Notes: generated by a model from the sequence alone, not told the origin. Shown: positions 54,734 to 63,136, numbered from the stretch's first letter. The stretch: DNA of 64,000 bases from an uncultured Planococcus sp. (GCA_947493585.1 CANLRI010000002.1:1-64000), one strand, 5' to 3'. Numbers and translations are program-made.

Positions 54734-55288
54734 ATGTTTACACATAAGATTGATGAAGAGTTGGCGTTGAAATTGGTCGAGACGCAAGATGCGGAACGGA
54801 TTTTTGAATTGACCGACCGTTCGCGTGCTGCACTGAAAGAATGGCTGCCGTGGCTCGATCACACTAAAACCGTAGAGGATACGAAAAATTTCATCCAGTC
54901 GGGGGCTGAAAGTTTCGCCCTCGGCAAAAGCTTGAATTGCGCGATCGTCTACCAAGGTGAACTGGCTGGAATCGCTGGTTTCAATGAAATCAATGAAGCG
55001 AAACAGACGGCCTATATCGGCTATTGGCTCGATACGGAATACCAGGGAAAAGGCATCATGACAAGGGTAGCGGGAGCGCTGACGGATTACGCGCTAACCG
55101 AACGCGGGCTCAATAAAGTGGAGATCCGCGCAGCTGTCGGCAACGAGAAAAGCCGCAACATCCCGATTCGCCTCGGCTTTACAGAAGAAGGCGTGATCCG
55201 CCAAGCGGAATGGCTCTATAACCATTTCGTCGACCACGCCGTCTACGGCATGCTGAAATCGGAATGGCCATCTGAAAAAGACGCATGA
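54734..55288 (+). CDS. GNAT family acetyltransferase (RimL/YdaF-like)
   Basis: A 184-residue GNAT enzyme of the ribosomal-protein-serine acetyltransferase type. Motifs are LTDRSRAALKEWLPWLDHTKT near the N-terminus, AYIGYWLDTEYQGKGIMTRVAGALTDYAL (acetyl-CoA site) and KVEIRAAVGNEKSRNIPIRLGFTEEGVIRQAEW. The acceptor is not known. GGGGGAAGCGGG precedes ATG 54734. It stands alone. Confidence 0.88.
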   Translation: MFTHKIDEELALKLVETQDAERIFELTDRSRAALKEWLPWLDHTKTVEDTKNFIQSGAESFALGKSLNCAIVYQGELAGIAGFNEINEAKQTAYIGYWLDTEYQGKGIMTRVAGALTDYALTERGLNKVEIRAAVGNEKSRNIPIRLGFTEEGVIRQAEWLYNHFVDHAVYGMLKSEWPSEKDA

Positions 55289-55384
55289 ATTTACGCTTCC
55301 TTTTTCAAAGTGTTGAAGAAGGTCATAATTCGTTACGAATAAAAATGATATTACCCTCTATATCCAAAAACCAATAAAATATCT

Positions 55385-55515
55385 GAGTATTTGGAGAATC
55401 GTCCGCTCGACTCCAGTGGACTAGCGAGACGACCGAGACCCCACAGTGAACGTAGTGAGCGAGGAGGCTTGGGCGCGAGCCCACGGAAAGCGAGCGGTAA
55501 GATTCGGAAGATACG
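55385..55515. repeat. Dispersed intergenic repeat, copy 4 (inverted)
   Basis: The reverse complement of copy 1 (32945-33083): it starts with GGAGAATCGTCCGCTCGACT and passes through GCGAGACGACCGAGACCCC and GGAGGCTTGGGCGCGAGCCC to GGAAAGCGAGCGGTAAG. Identity with copies 1 and 5 is high at both ends; the middle differs. Confidence 0.75.
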
Positions 55516-55646
55516 GGTTTCTGATTTTCTCGACCACACAAAAAGACGCGTAAAAGTTCACACATCTTTTTTTGCGCAATGTTTCCCACAGCCTTCCTCA
55601 TTTAGTAAAATAAGAAGGAAACTAGAAATACAGGAGGAATACTATT

Positions 55647-55937
55647 ATGAAGCATTTTCTACTCGGCCTTCTCGTATCAGGCCTTATCGCACTCATCGCC
55701 TTTTTTGCGGATGACTGGGCGTTGTTGTTCCCAATCGCGGGTGCAGTCGCAGTTATCGCGCTTGTCTGGGCAGTCATCTCGTCCATCACGGCAGGCAAGC
55801 AAGTGAAATCTTCATTCAACACGAGTTCAGAACGCCGCCGGGCACAGCAGGCGCGCAACGCCAAAGTGAAAAACTTGGTGCTGTTCGCGTTGCCGAACTT
55901 AGTATTGGCGCTCTACGGATTGTTCATACTTTCTTAA
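55647..55937 (+). CDS. DUF5316-like small membrane protein, 96 residues
   Basis: A small protein with three membrane helices (HFLLGLLVSGLIALIAFF, LLFPIAGAVAVIALVWAVIS, LVLFALPNLVLALYGLFIL) joined by a basic loop (SSERRRAQQARNAKVKN). It resembles DUF5316. AGGAGGAAT precedes ATG 55647. A methyltransferase gene follows after 18 bases, so the two may be co-transcribed. The function is unknown. Confidence 0.72.
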   Translation: MKHFLLGLLVSGLIALIAFFADDWALLFPIAGAVAVIALVWAVISSITAGKQVKSSFNTSSERRRAQQARNAKVKNLVLFALPNLVLALYGLFILS

Positions 55938-55955
55938 ACGAAAGAGGGGGATGTC

Positions 55956-56714
55956 ATGCTTAGCTATTATAGTTCCTTGTCCGCAGAAGTGTACGACCTC
56001 GATAAGCCGATCGGCAAATCGTTCGGTGATGTGGAGTTTTACAGGGAGCGGCTCGCCGGCAATGAAGGGCGTATTTTAGAACCTGCTACCGGGACTGGCC
56101 GTTTGCTCGTGCCGCTTCTAGAAGACGGCCTTCACATCGATGGCTTCGACAGTTCGTCTGAAATGCTTGATATTTGCCGCGCACATTGCAAAGAACGCGG
56201 CTTGCATCCGAAATTATTCGAAGCGGATATGGAAACATTCCGTATTGGAGTCGAATATGACGTCATCATTTTACCAGCCGGAACGTTCCAATTGCTTGCG
56301 GGGCGAGAACAGGCAATCAAAGCCTTGAAGAATTTCCGCAAGCATCTGGCACCGGGCGGCCGTCTGCTCGTCGATTTGTACGTTCCGCAAGGCTTCGAAA
56401 TCGACCGGCCGAGAACACGGACCTGGCAGACAAAAGCTGGCGAAGTGATCACGCTCGAGAGCAAGACCGTCGAAGTCGATTGGATCAAGCAATGTTCCGT
56501 CTCGCATAACCGTTACGAGAAATGGCAAGGCGGCAAGTTGATTCAGACCGAACTCGAACGCTTCCCGATGCGCTGGTACGGTGTCGAGGAATTCAAGCTG
56601 CTGCTTGGCAGCCAAGGTTTCGAGGACATCATCGTGTCATCCAATTACGAATACGGGCAATACCCGAAAAACGCTCAGCATGCCGTCACCTTTGAAGCAA
56701 TCGCACATAGTTGA
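55956..56714 (+). CDS. Class I SAM-dependent methyltransferase
   Basis: A 252-residue methyltransferase. Motif I is GRILEPATGTGRLLVPLLEDG (about residues 31-51), the acidic end of strand 2 is in DGFDSSSEMLDICR, and the post-motif region is YDVIILPAGTFQLLAGRE. The C-terminal half has WYGVEEFKLLLGSQGFEDI. The substrate is unknown. GAGGGGG precedes ATG 55956. Confidence 0.85.
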   Translation: MLSYYSSLSAEVYDLDKPIGKSFGDVEFYRERLAGNEGRILEPATGTGRLLVPLLEDGLHIDGFDSSSEMLDICRAHCKERGLHPKLFEADMETFRIGVEYDVIILPAGTFQLLAGREQAIKALKNFRKHLAPGGRLLVDLYVPQGFEIDRPRTRTWQTKAGEVITLESKTVEVDWIKQCSVSHNRYEKWQGGKLIQTELERFPMRWYGVEEFKLLLGSQGFEDIIVSSNYEYGQYPKNAQHAVTFEAIAHS

Positions 56715-56721
56715 AAACAAC

Positions 56722-56755
56722 AGCTGTTTGGAGAAAAAATCCAAACAGCTTTTTG
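56722..56755 (+). terminator. Terminator of the methyltransferase gene
   Basis: AGCTGTTTGGA (56722-56732) pairs with TCCAAACAGCT (56740-56750), then TTTTTG. Confidence 0.9.
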
Positions 56756-56963
56756 TGTGCCCGAAATTCTATATAGAGCTGGCTAAAGTTGTTTCATTGA
56801 ACAAAAAAGGGAAGCTGAAACGAAACAATAGCTGCATAAAGGGTTAGATTTAGGAGCGATTCGGGTAAACTCGTTAAGGTCTGGAAGTAAAATCGCCATA
56901 GTTAAGGGCACTAAAAATGTCTACATAGGCGAGGCTATCGGGCTGAACAAAAGGGGGAGCAGC

Positions 56964-57902
56964 ATGATTACCATACATAAAACCTCTGCTGATGGAGCTT
57001 TGCAAACAATTGATGCAGTCGAAAAGAATAGCTGGATCAATATGGTGGCACCTTCACAAGCGGAAATCAGGGAAATAGCGGAACGCTGCAATATCCCGAT
57101 TGAATTTTTAGAAGATCCATTGGATTTGGAAGAAAGCGCACGGATTGAATACGACGAAGAGACCAATTGCACCTTGATCATTAATGACCTTCCGATTATC
57201 AACGACAGCAGCCCGCAGCTCGATTCTTATATCACAATCCCCATCGGCATCATTTTGGGGGGAGAGTTTATCGTCACCATTTGCAGCCAAGCGACGAACT
57301 CCGTAGAAAACGTCATCAAGAAAAACGTAAATACGGCGATGAAAAATCGCTTTGCGCTCGAAGTGCTATTGTCGATTTCCACCCAATACATAGTGAATTT
57401 GAAAAAACTGAACAGACAGCGCCTCAAGATCGAAAGCAATTTGCAGGATTCTTTAACGAACAAGCAACTTTATAACATCATGGAAATTGAAAAAAGTCTG
57501 GTGTATTTCCTCACCTCGTTAAAAGCGAATGGGGACGTCATCACGAAGCTGTTCCGCACGCATTCCATCAAATTGTATGAAGATGACGAAGACTTGCTAG
57601 AAGATGTGAAAATTGAAAATAACCAAGGAATTGAAACAACTGAGTTGTATACCAGAATTTTGGATAGCATCACAGGATCGTATTCTTCGCTCATATCGAA
57701 TGAATTGAACAATACGATGAAAACATTGACCCTTTTCACGGTTTTCTTAACCCTACCGACCTTGATTTTCAGCTTTTTCGGTATGAACGTCGCATTGCCT
57801 GTTTCCGGGCAGGAGCCTGGTTCATGGATTACGACACTGGTCCTGTCGGGTATTTTGATGCTTGTGATCGCCGTTTCTTTATGGAAAAGAAGAATATTTT
57901 AG
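56964..57902 (+). CDS. corA: CorA family magnesium transporter
   Basis: A 312-residue CorA transporter. The N-terminal ~230 residues form the cytoplasmic alpha/beta and long helical domain (INMVAPSQAEIREIAERCNIPIEFLEDPLD). Two C-terminal helices follow, with the selectivity motif FGMNVALPVS (GMN) between them. GAAGAAGAGGAG-like RBS AAAGGGGGAG precedes ATG 56964. I looked for an M-box magnesium riboswitch in the 210 bases upstream and found none I would defend. Confidence 0.93.
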   Translation: MITIHKTSADGALQTIDAVEKNSWINMVAPSQAEIREIAERCNIPIEFLEDPLDLEESARIEYDEETNCTLIINDLPIINDSSPQLDSYITIPIGIILGGEFIVTICSQATNSVENVIKKNVNTAMKNRFALEVLLSISTQYIVNLKKLNRQRLKIESNLQDSLTNKQLYNIMEIEKSLVYFLTSLKANGDVITKLFRTHSIKLYEDDEDLLEDVKIENNQGIETTELYTRILDSITGSYSSLISNELNNTMKTLTLFTVFLTLPTLIFSFFGMNVALPVSGQEPGSWITTLVLSGILMLVIAVSLWKRRIF

Positions 57903-57907
57903 CCGAA

Positions 57908-57940
57908 AACGTCTGGAGATAAATCCAGGCGTTTTTTTTT
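57908..57940 (+). terminator. Terminator of corA
   Basis: AACGTCTGGA (57908-57917) pairs with TCCAGGCGTT (57924-57933), with one wobble, followed by a T run. Confidence 0.88.
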
Positions 57941-57949
57941 GATAGTAGT

Positions 57950-58275
57950 GGTTGGAAGTCGTGTTTTCCGCAGCTTACCGCTCGCTTTCCGTGGGCTCGC
58001 GCCCAAGCCTCCTCGGTTTGCTCTACTTTCGCTATGCTCAAGCATCGGCTCCGTCGGCTCAAATTCAAGCCGCCTTTATTTGCTCTACTTTCGCTATGCT
58101 CAAGCATCGCAAATGAATGCGCTCAGCGTTGCTTCGCGCCTTTATTTGCTCTACTTTCGCAATGCTCAAGCATCGCAAATGAATGCGCTCAGCGTTGCTT
58201 CGCGCATTCATTCCCTGCGGGGTCTCGGTCGTCTCGCTGATCCACCGGAGTCGAGCGGACGCTTCTCCAAACACT
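57950..58275. repeat. Dispersed intergenic repeat, copy 5 (expanded, with tandem 66-bp units)
   Basis: The ends match copies 1 and 4 (TTACCGCTCGCTTTCCGTGG and GGAGTCGAGCGGACGCTTC). Between them about three tandem copies of a ~66-bp unit begin near 58016, 58079 and 58145; each opens with TTGCTCTACTTTCGC. The second and third are nearly identical; the first has a different middle. The total is more than twice the length of copy 1. No credible gene lies inside; apparent reading frames are by-products of the repeats. Confidence 0.78.
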
Positions 58276-58497
58276 TAGGTAGCTTGGGGAAATATTTTAT
58301 TAGGCTTTGTGGTTATTGAATAGTGAAGCTTAAGAGTACTCTAATTTACCAAATATATCCCTTCCCAAAATAATTAGAGGGTTAGCGACGGGCGGGGCGA
58401 ATGTATATACTAACAATCGACAGTGCGGATCTATGCCGCTTGCCATTACTGCTGCCTTGGCCATGAGAATTCATCGTCAAAAAAGGAGTGTTAGAAC

Positions 58498-58992
58498 ATG
58501 GATGAAAAAGAAATGATTCCGTTCCAATCGTCTCCGGTACGTCCGATTTTCGAAAAATTTTCAAGTGCGCGTGATGTGTCGCTCGTCTACGGCGACCCGA
58601 TCGAGATGCAAGGCAGGACTATCATTCCGGTCGCGAGAATCAGGTATAGTGTCGGTGCGGGTGCAGGCGGCGGCTACGAGCGTGAAGACAAAGATGCAGA
58701 ATCGCCAGGTTTCGAGGAGTTCGAAGGCGGGCACGGGGAAGGTGCAGGCGGATCGTTCTCTGTCAAACCTATTGGTATCTACGATGTGACGGCCGAAAAA
58801 ACCGTCTACCGGCCGATCGTCCCGATTGAGCTTATTGTTATGCTGCCGCTCATGATGACCGGTCTCGGGTTCTTGATGGCTTCGAGCCAAAACAACAGCA
58901 AAGGCGGCAAGCACAAAAAACGCATGCAAGCCGGAAAACGCTGTGACAAGAAAGGGAAAGGCAAGAAAATGAAAGGCATGTATAGCGGCTGA
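58498..58992 (+). CDS. GerW/YtfJ family sporulation-type protein
   Basis: A 164-residue protein of the GerW/YtfJ family. FSSARDVSLVYGDPIEMQGRTIIPVARIRYSVGAGAGGG is the characteristic N-terminal domain, followed by GGSFSVKPIGIYDVTAEKTVYRPIV, one hydrophobic stretch (IELIVMLPLMMTGLGFLMAS) and a very Lys/Gly-rich tail (KGGKHKKRMQAGKRCDKKGKGKK). YtfJ is a spore protein needed for germination in B. subtilis; homologues also occur in non-spore-formers. AAAAGGAG precedes ATG 58498. Confidence 0.82.
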   Translation: MDEKEMIPFQSSPVRPIFEKFSSARDVSLVYGDPIEMQGRTIIPVARIRYSVGAGAGGGYEREDKDAESPGFEEFEGGHGEGAGGSFSVKPIGIYDVTAEKTVYRPIVPIELIVMLPLMMTGLGFLMASSQNNSKGGKHKKRMQAGKRCDKKGKGKKMKGMYSG

Positions 58993-59020
58993 AGTGAATT
59001 GGAATAGTGACGAAAGCGAA

Positions 59021-59055
59021 AACCACCCGGGGATTGATCTCCAGGTGGTTTTTTT
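59021..59055 (+). terminator. Terminator of the gerW-like gene
   Basis: AACCACC pairs with GGTGGTT, extended by inner pairs across one mismatch, then TTTTTTT. Confidence 0.8.
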
Positions 59056-59072
59056 AGATATAGAGCGGTCTT

Positions 59073-59492
59073 CTAGTTTGTCCCCAGCAATTGAATAACT
59101 GGGTTATCGGCAGAGATAATATCCACTTGATGTTCCATGCAGGCAAAAGAAAAATGCCGGTAATTAATTTGTTCGTCTATTTCACGTTTCTGCAAGTTCG
59201 ACCGACTCTCCAAATAAGTTAGAAGATCTGATTGGCAATAGATGTGAAAAGCAGGGGTTGTGCCGCCGCTAGACATGCTGGTGAAGTCCTCGGAAGTCAC
59301 AGAATAGAAAGCATATGAACGGAAATCAATATGCCATTTATCCATCGTCCCGGGGAGATTCAAGAGCAAGTCTGTTTCATTCTTGCTGCCGCGTATAGAA
59401 ATACGCAATGCTGTTCCCGGCAGTCTCAGTTCTGCAAAACTCTCAAAGGCTATAAAGTAATCATTTTGTGACAGCAATCCTGAATCTTTCAT
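59073..59492 (-). CDS. Hypothetical protein, 139 residues
   Basis: I do not recognise this 139-residue protein. It is soluble and beta-rich (FIAFESFAELRLPGTALRISIRG; FTSMSSGGTTPAFHIYCQSDLL) and ends VDIISADNPVIQLLGTN. It lies 15 bases downstream of the membrane-protein gene on the same strand, so the two are probably one operon. Confidence 0.6.
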   Translation of the reverse strand: MKDSGLLSQNDYFIAFESFAELRLPGTALRISIRGSKNETDLLLNLPGTMDKWHIDFRSYAFYSVTSEDFTSMSSGGTTPAFHIYCQSDLLTYLESRSNLQKREIDEQINYRHFSFACMEHQVDIISADNPVIQLLGTN

Positions 59493-59507
59493 TATCTTAT
59501 CCTTTCT

Positions 59508-59951
59508 TTACACTTCCAGCGCAGGGGAAGTGGCGAATAGACGACTTGAAGCGAAAAACAAAAGGACCGGGGGCAGCAGTGTGAATAGTGACAGGACGCC
59601 AGCCAATGAAAACAGCATGGCAGGGACAAAGCGATTCATCTTAATCGTCAATAAACCACCGGCACTTAATAGAGAAGCTGCGATGAGCAAGTAGAAAGGA
59701 TAGAATAGCAGCTGTGTCGCACCTTCTACTACATCTGCAGCAAACACTTGTGAGTTAGTCTGCGCTTCGGAGTGCGTCATTTCACGTTGTACTTTTGGAT
59801 CGTTCTGGAATAGCTCGGTTAATTGGTTTTGGGCAAACCGGCTATCATCGAGCGACAAGATTAAAAAAACCACTATTCCTGAACTTATCAGCAATAGAAG
59901 CAGAGATGTCATTCCCAGTTTAGTAGGTGAAAATAATTTTGTAGTTGAAAT
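59508..59951 (-). CDS. Hypothetical membrane protein, probable AUU start
   Basis: A membrane protein with about three helices (GMTSLLLLLISSGIVVFLILSL, LLFYPFYLLIAASLLSAGGLLT, PAMLFSLAGVLSLFTLLPPVLLFFA) and a soluble loop after the first. The frame is open to a TTG at 60038 (176 residues), but no ribosome site precedes it. The only strong one, AAAGGAGGG (59966-59958), sits 6 bases before an ATT codon at 59951. That start gives a 147-residue protein. An ATG at 59912 is the other choice but has no ribosome site. The function is unknown. Confidence 0.6.
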   Translation of the reverse strand: MSTTKLFSPTKLGMTSLLLLLISSGIVVFLILSLDDSRFAQNQLTELFQNDPKVQREMTHSEAQTNSQVFAADVVEGATQLLFYPFYLLIAASLLSAGGLLTIKMNRFVPAMLFSLAGVLSLFTLLPPVLLFFASSRLFATSPALEV

Positions 59952-60065
59952 GCGTAGCCCTCCTTTAATGAATCGATATTTGATTAATTCTTGGTATTTA
60001 TAGGAAATCCTTCCAATTAACACGAAAAAAACAACCAAAAACTCTATGAGCTTTTGGCTGCCTGA

Positions 60066-60581
60066 TCAAACCGTTTTTGACGACACCAATAAAAATTTCA
60101 CTGCCTGATCGGTCAAATTGAACCAATAATGCTTTTGGCTCGCATCGAACATCGTCGAATCGCCAGGCGCCAGCGTTGAGTGTTTACCCGCAACTTCAAC
60201 GGTCAACTCGCCTTCGACGACGAACAGGAATTCATAGCCGCTATGGGCGAACGGATTTCCCTCGCTGTCGCCAGGATGCAAGGTGACGAGGATAGGGACG
60301 AAATTCGCTTCATTTACGCCATGCGTCAAATCTTTGTAATAAAAACGTTCCAGCCGTGACGTCCAGTCGGGAGCATCTTGTTCAGCAAAAAAGACGCTCG
60401 GGTCGACATGAAGCGCGTCGGCGATTTTCCTGAGTGACTCCAATGTGACGCTCGATTTGCCGCGCTCCACTTGGGACAGGAAACTGATCGAGACGCCGGT
60501 CTCTTGCGCCAATTGTTTCAATGTCAGCTTGCGTTCTTTGCGCAGCTTTTTTAAAGTCGTGCCGATCGATTGGTCAGCCAT
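60066..60581 (-). CDS. XRE family regulator with cupin domain
   Basis: A 171-residue regulator. Residues ~7-65 form an XRE HTH (LKKLRKERKLTLKQLAQETGVSISFLSQVERGKSSVTLESLRKIADAL). Residues ~95-170 form a cupin domain (HPGDSEGNPFAHSGYEFLFVVEGELTVEVAGKHSTLAPGDSTMFDASQKHYW). Such proteins usually sense a small metabolite and control nearby catabolic or transport genes. ATG 60581 follows GAGGAA at 7 bases. It is divergent from the MHS transporter and OCD genes, its likely targets. Confidence 0.9.
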   Translation of the reverse strand: MADQSIGTTLKKLRKERKLTLKQLAQETGVSISFLSQVERGKSSVTLESLRKIADALHVDPSVFFAEQDAPDWTSRLERFYYKDLTHGVNEANFVPILVTLHPGDSEGNPFAHSGYEFLFVVEGELTVEVAGKHSTLAPGDSTMFDASQKHYWFNLTDQAVKFLLVSSKTV

Positions 60582-60665
60582 AACAGATTCCTCACTTTTT
60601 CTAAATGCTCTTTTTATCATACAGGAGGCTGGAGAACTGGGGCAAATGCCGCGGAAATTAATTTT

Positions 60666-60703
60666 AAATTGATATTGACAGAAAATTGATAGTTATCTAA
60701 ACT
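60666..60703 (+). promoter_or_regulatory. Promoter and candidate operator upstream of the MHS transporter
   Basis: A perfect -35 TTGACA (60675-60680), 17-base spacer and -10 TAAACT (60698-60703). AAATTGATA occurs at 60666-60674 and again at 60683-60691, flanking the -35. The palindrome GATAGTTATC (60688-60697) fills the spacer. This layout fits repression by the divergent XRE-cupin regulator; binding is inferred. Confidence 0.6.
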
Positions 60704-60765
60704 GTTGCTCAGGGAGAAAAATTAAAGTGTCACTTCAATTTTGCAACTCAAAGGGGGAAATCAGT

Positions 60766-62076
60766 TTGGATAAGAAAACAACACGCCGCGTCTTGACGGC
60801 GAGTCTTGTGGGGAGCTCGATCGAATGGTTTGATTATTTCCTGTACGGGACGATGGCTGCGCTGGTCTTTAACCAATTATTTTTCGTCAATGAAGATCCG
60901 ACCGTCGGCTTGATGCTGGCGTATGCTTCATTTGCTTTGGCCTTTTTCATCCGCCCGTTCGGCGGCATCATTTTTAGCCATATCGGCGACCGCATCGGCC
61001 GCAAAAAAACTTTGGTCATTACACTGAGCTTAATGGGGGTCGCCACGTTCGGCATGGGTTTATTGCCGACGTACCAGGCAATCGGCATTTGGGCACCGAT
61101 CCTGTTAATCACGCTGCGCCTCGTCCAAGGCCTTGGTATCGGCGGCGAATGGGGCGGCGCGCTGTTGCTTGCGACGGAATATGCACCGCCTGAAAAACGC
61201 GGCTTGTTCGGAAGTATCCCGCAAATGGGTGTTACCATCGGTCTCGTTCTCGGGACACTCGCTTTGTGGGTCATGACCTTGCTTCCAAACGATGCTTTCA
61301 TGACATGGGGCTGGCGCGTGCCATTTATCTTGAGCGCCTTGCTCGTCGTGTTCGGCTTGTGGATCCGTAAAGGCGTCGACGAAACACCGGAATTTAAAGC
61401 AGTCCAGGCATCCGGCGACATCCCGAAAGTGCCGATTGTCGAAACTCTGAAATACCACTGGCGTGAAGTGTTGATCGCCATCGGGGCAAAAGTCGTCGAA
61501 ACGGCGCCGTTCTATATTTTCGGTACGTTCATCGTTTCCTACGCCACGACCAATCTCGGGTTCTCACGCACAGCGACACTCGGCGCAGTCATGATCGCAA
61601 CGATTATCACGACGATCTTGATTCCGATAATGGGCTCGCTCTCTGACCGGGTCGGCCGCAAAAAATTGTATATTGCGGGAGCGTCAGCGATGGCTCTATT
61701 CGCGTTCCCGTATTTCTGGATGATCCACCAAGGCTCCGTCTTCATGCTTGTGCTGGCGACGATCATCGGCCTCGGCGTCATTTGGGCACCGATCACCGCC
61801 GTTCTCGGCACGATGTTCTCTGAAATCTTCGATGCTAAAGTGCGCTATACAGGCGTCACGCTCGGCTACCAGATCGGTGCTGCGCTGGCAGGCGGTACCG
61901 CACCTCTAGTCGCGACGGCGCTTCTTGCGCGCTTCGACAATTCGTACGTGCCGGTGGCAATTTACATTATCTTCACCGCTTTGATCTCGCTCGCATCCAT
62001 CTGGGCAGTCAAAGATTTGAAACAACAGCAAGCGGCGCGTCCAGCCGCAACAATTGCAAAAGAGAGCCGCGCATAA
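60766..62076 (+). CDS. MFS transporter of the metabolite:H+ symporter (MHS) family
   Basis: A 436-residue 12-helix transporter. MHS signatures are ASLVGSSIEWFDYFLYGTMAALVF, FFIRPFGGIIFSHIGDRIGRKKTLV and LVQGLGIGGEWGGALLLATEYAPPEKRGLFGSIPQMG, with SDRVGRKKLY in the second half. The family imports organic acids, proline, betaine or similar compounds with protons. TTG 60766 follows AAGGGGGAAA at 7 bases; a GTG at 60727 is an alternative. With the OCD gene downstream, an amino-acid-like substrate is plausible. Confidence 0.88.
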   Translation: MDKKTTRRVLTASLVGSSIEWFDYFLYGTMAALVFNQLFFVNEDPTVGLMLAYASFALAFFIRPFGGIIFSHIGDRIGRKKTLVITLSLMGVATFGMGLLPTYQAIGIWAPILLITLRLVQGLGIGGEWGGALLLATEYAPPEKRGLFGSIPQMGVTIGLVLGTLALWVMTLLPNDAFMTWGWRVPFILSALLVVFGLWIRKGVDETPEFKAVQASGDIPKVPIVETLKYHWREVLIAIGAKVVETAPFYIFGTFIVSYATTNLGFSRTATLGAVMIATIITTILIPIMGSLSDRVGRKKLYIAGASAMALFAFPYFWMIHQGSVFMLVLATIIGLGVIWAPITAVLGTMFSEIFDAKVRYTGVTLGYQIGAALAGGTAPLVATALLARFDNSYVPVAIYIIFTALISLASIWAVKDLKQQQAARPAATIAKESRA

Positions 62077-62090
62077 GCGGCTCTTTTTCT
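62061..62090 (+). terminator. Hairpin between the MHS transporter and OCD genes
   Basis: AGAGCCGC (62061-62068) pairs with GCGGCTCT (62075-62082), then TTTTCTTT. The transporter stop codon lies in the hairpin. It may terminate or attenuate transcription into the OCD gene, which has its own strong ribosome site. Confidence 0.7.
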
Positions 62091-62103
62091 TTAGGAGGGC
62101 CTC

Positions 62104-63087
62104 ATGAAAATCATCAACGAACAGCAAATCCAACAGAGCTACAAAATGAGTGATGCGATTGGAGATGTCACTGCATTGCTTCATGCTAAACAGCAAGGAA
62201 AAATCGATAATCCCCACCGCACCGTCATTGATTTTCCGGAGCGGCAAGCATCCGCTTTGTACATGCCGAGTGCCGATAAACAAGAAGAACTCGCAGGCGT
62301 CAAAGTGGTGACCATTTTTCCGGACAATCCGAAACAAGGCAAGCCGACAACGCAAGGGGTGATTTTATTATCCGATGCGACAAATGGGGAACATGTTGCG
62401 ATGATGACCGCATCCTATTTGACGCGGCTCCGCACGGGCGCACTCAGTGCCATCGCCACCGATCATCTCGCGCGGCAAGACAGCCGTGTGCTTGCGGTCA
62501 TCGGAACCGGCGCCATGGCGTTCGAGCAAGTGCTCGGCGTGCTCGAAGTCCGGGACATCGAAACGATTTTGCTATTCAACCGCACAGAAGAAAAGGCCGT
62601 GCGTTTTAAAGAACAATTGGAAGCATTCGGCGTCCAGGCCGGAATCGAAATCGCACAAAGCGCCAAACAAGCTGTGGAAGCAGCAGACGTCATCGTCTGT
62701 GCCACGCGCTCGACAGAACCGGTATTTGACGGCAATGATTTGAAACCAGGGACGCATATCAACGGTGTCGGCTCTTATTTGCCACATATGCGTGAAATGG
62801 ATGAAACGACCATTGCGCGGGCGGATAAAATTGTCGCAGATGACCTTGCCGGCGTCCAGGACGAAGCAGGCGAGCTGATCCACGCGGCGAATTCGGGGAA
62901 TTGGTCATTCGACCGGCTCCATGCAGAACTGACGGAACTCGCGTCCGGACAGCGTGCAGGACGCGAGACAGAAGAAGAGATCACGTTCTTTAAATGTGTC
63001 GGGGCGGCGTATTTCGATTTAGCTGTAGCGAAAGGCGTTTACCGGAAAGCGCAGGGCGGCAAGCTTGGAACGGATATTGAACTATAA
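62104..63087 (+). CDS. Ornithine cyclodeaminase/mu-crystallin family protein
   Basis: A 327-residue NAD(P)-binding protein of the OCD family. VKVVTIFPDNPKQGKPTTQGVILLSDATNGEHVAMMTASYLTRLRTGALSAIATDHLA is the substrate-site region, and VLAVIGTGAMAFEQ is the dinucleotide motif (GxGxxA). Family members are ornithine cyclodeaminases, alanine or lysine-type dehydrogenases and ketimine reductases. The reaction here is not fixed by sequence. TAGGAGGGCC precedes ATG 62104. It shares a unit with the MHS transporter under the XRE-cupin regulator. Confidence 0.87.
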   Translation: MKIINEQQIQQSYKMSDAIGDVTALLHAKQQGKIDNPHRTVIDFPERQASALYMPSADKQEELAGVKVVTIFPDNPKQGKPTTQGVILLSDATNGEHVAMMTASYLTRLRTGALSAIATDHLARQDSRVLAVIGTGAMAFEQVLGVLEVRDIETILLFNRTEEKAVRFKEQLEAFGVQAGIEIAQSAKQAVEAADVIVCATRSTEPVFDGNDLKPGTHINGVGSYLPHMREMDETTIARADKIVADDLAGVQDEAGELIHAANSGNWSFDRLHAELTELASGQRAGRETEEEITFFKCVGAAYFDLAVAKGVYRKAQGGKLGTDIEL

Positions 63088-63095
63088 ATGAAAAC

Positions 63096-63136
63096 ACGAA
63101 ACTGCCCAGAGGCTTGGCCTCTGGGCAGTTTTTTTT
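63096..63136 (+). terminator. Terminator of the OCD gene
   Basis: A 14-bp stem of AACTGCCCAGAGGC and GCCTCTGGGCAGTT around TTG, followed by TTTTTTT. Confidence 0.93.

Noticed and set aside
56760..56963. An M-box magnesium riboswitch upstream of corA
   Set aside because: A few bases resemble the M-box start, but the conserved core and terminator are missing.
57950..58320. Open frames of 68-126 residues across the intergenic repeat
   Set aside because: They arise from the tandem 66-bp units, have repetitive products and no ribosome sites.
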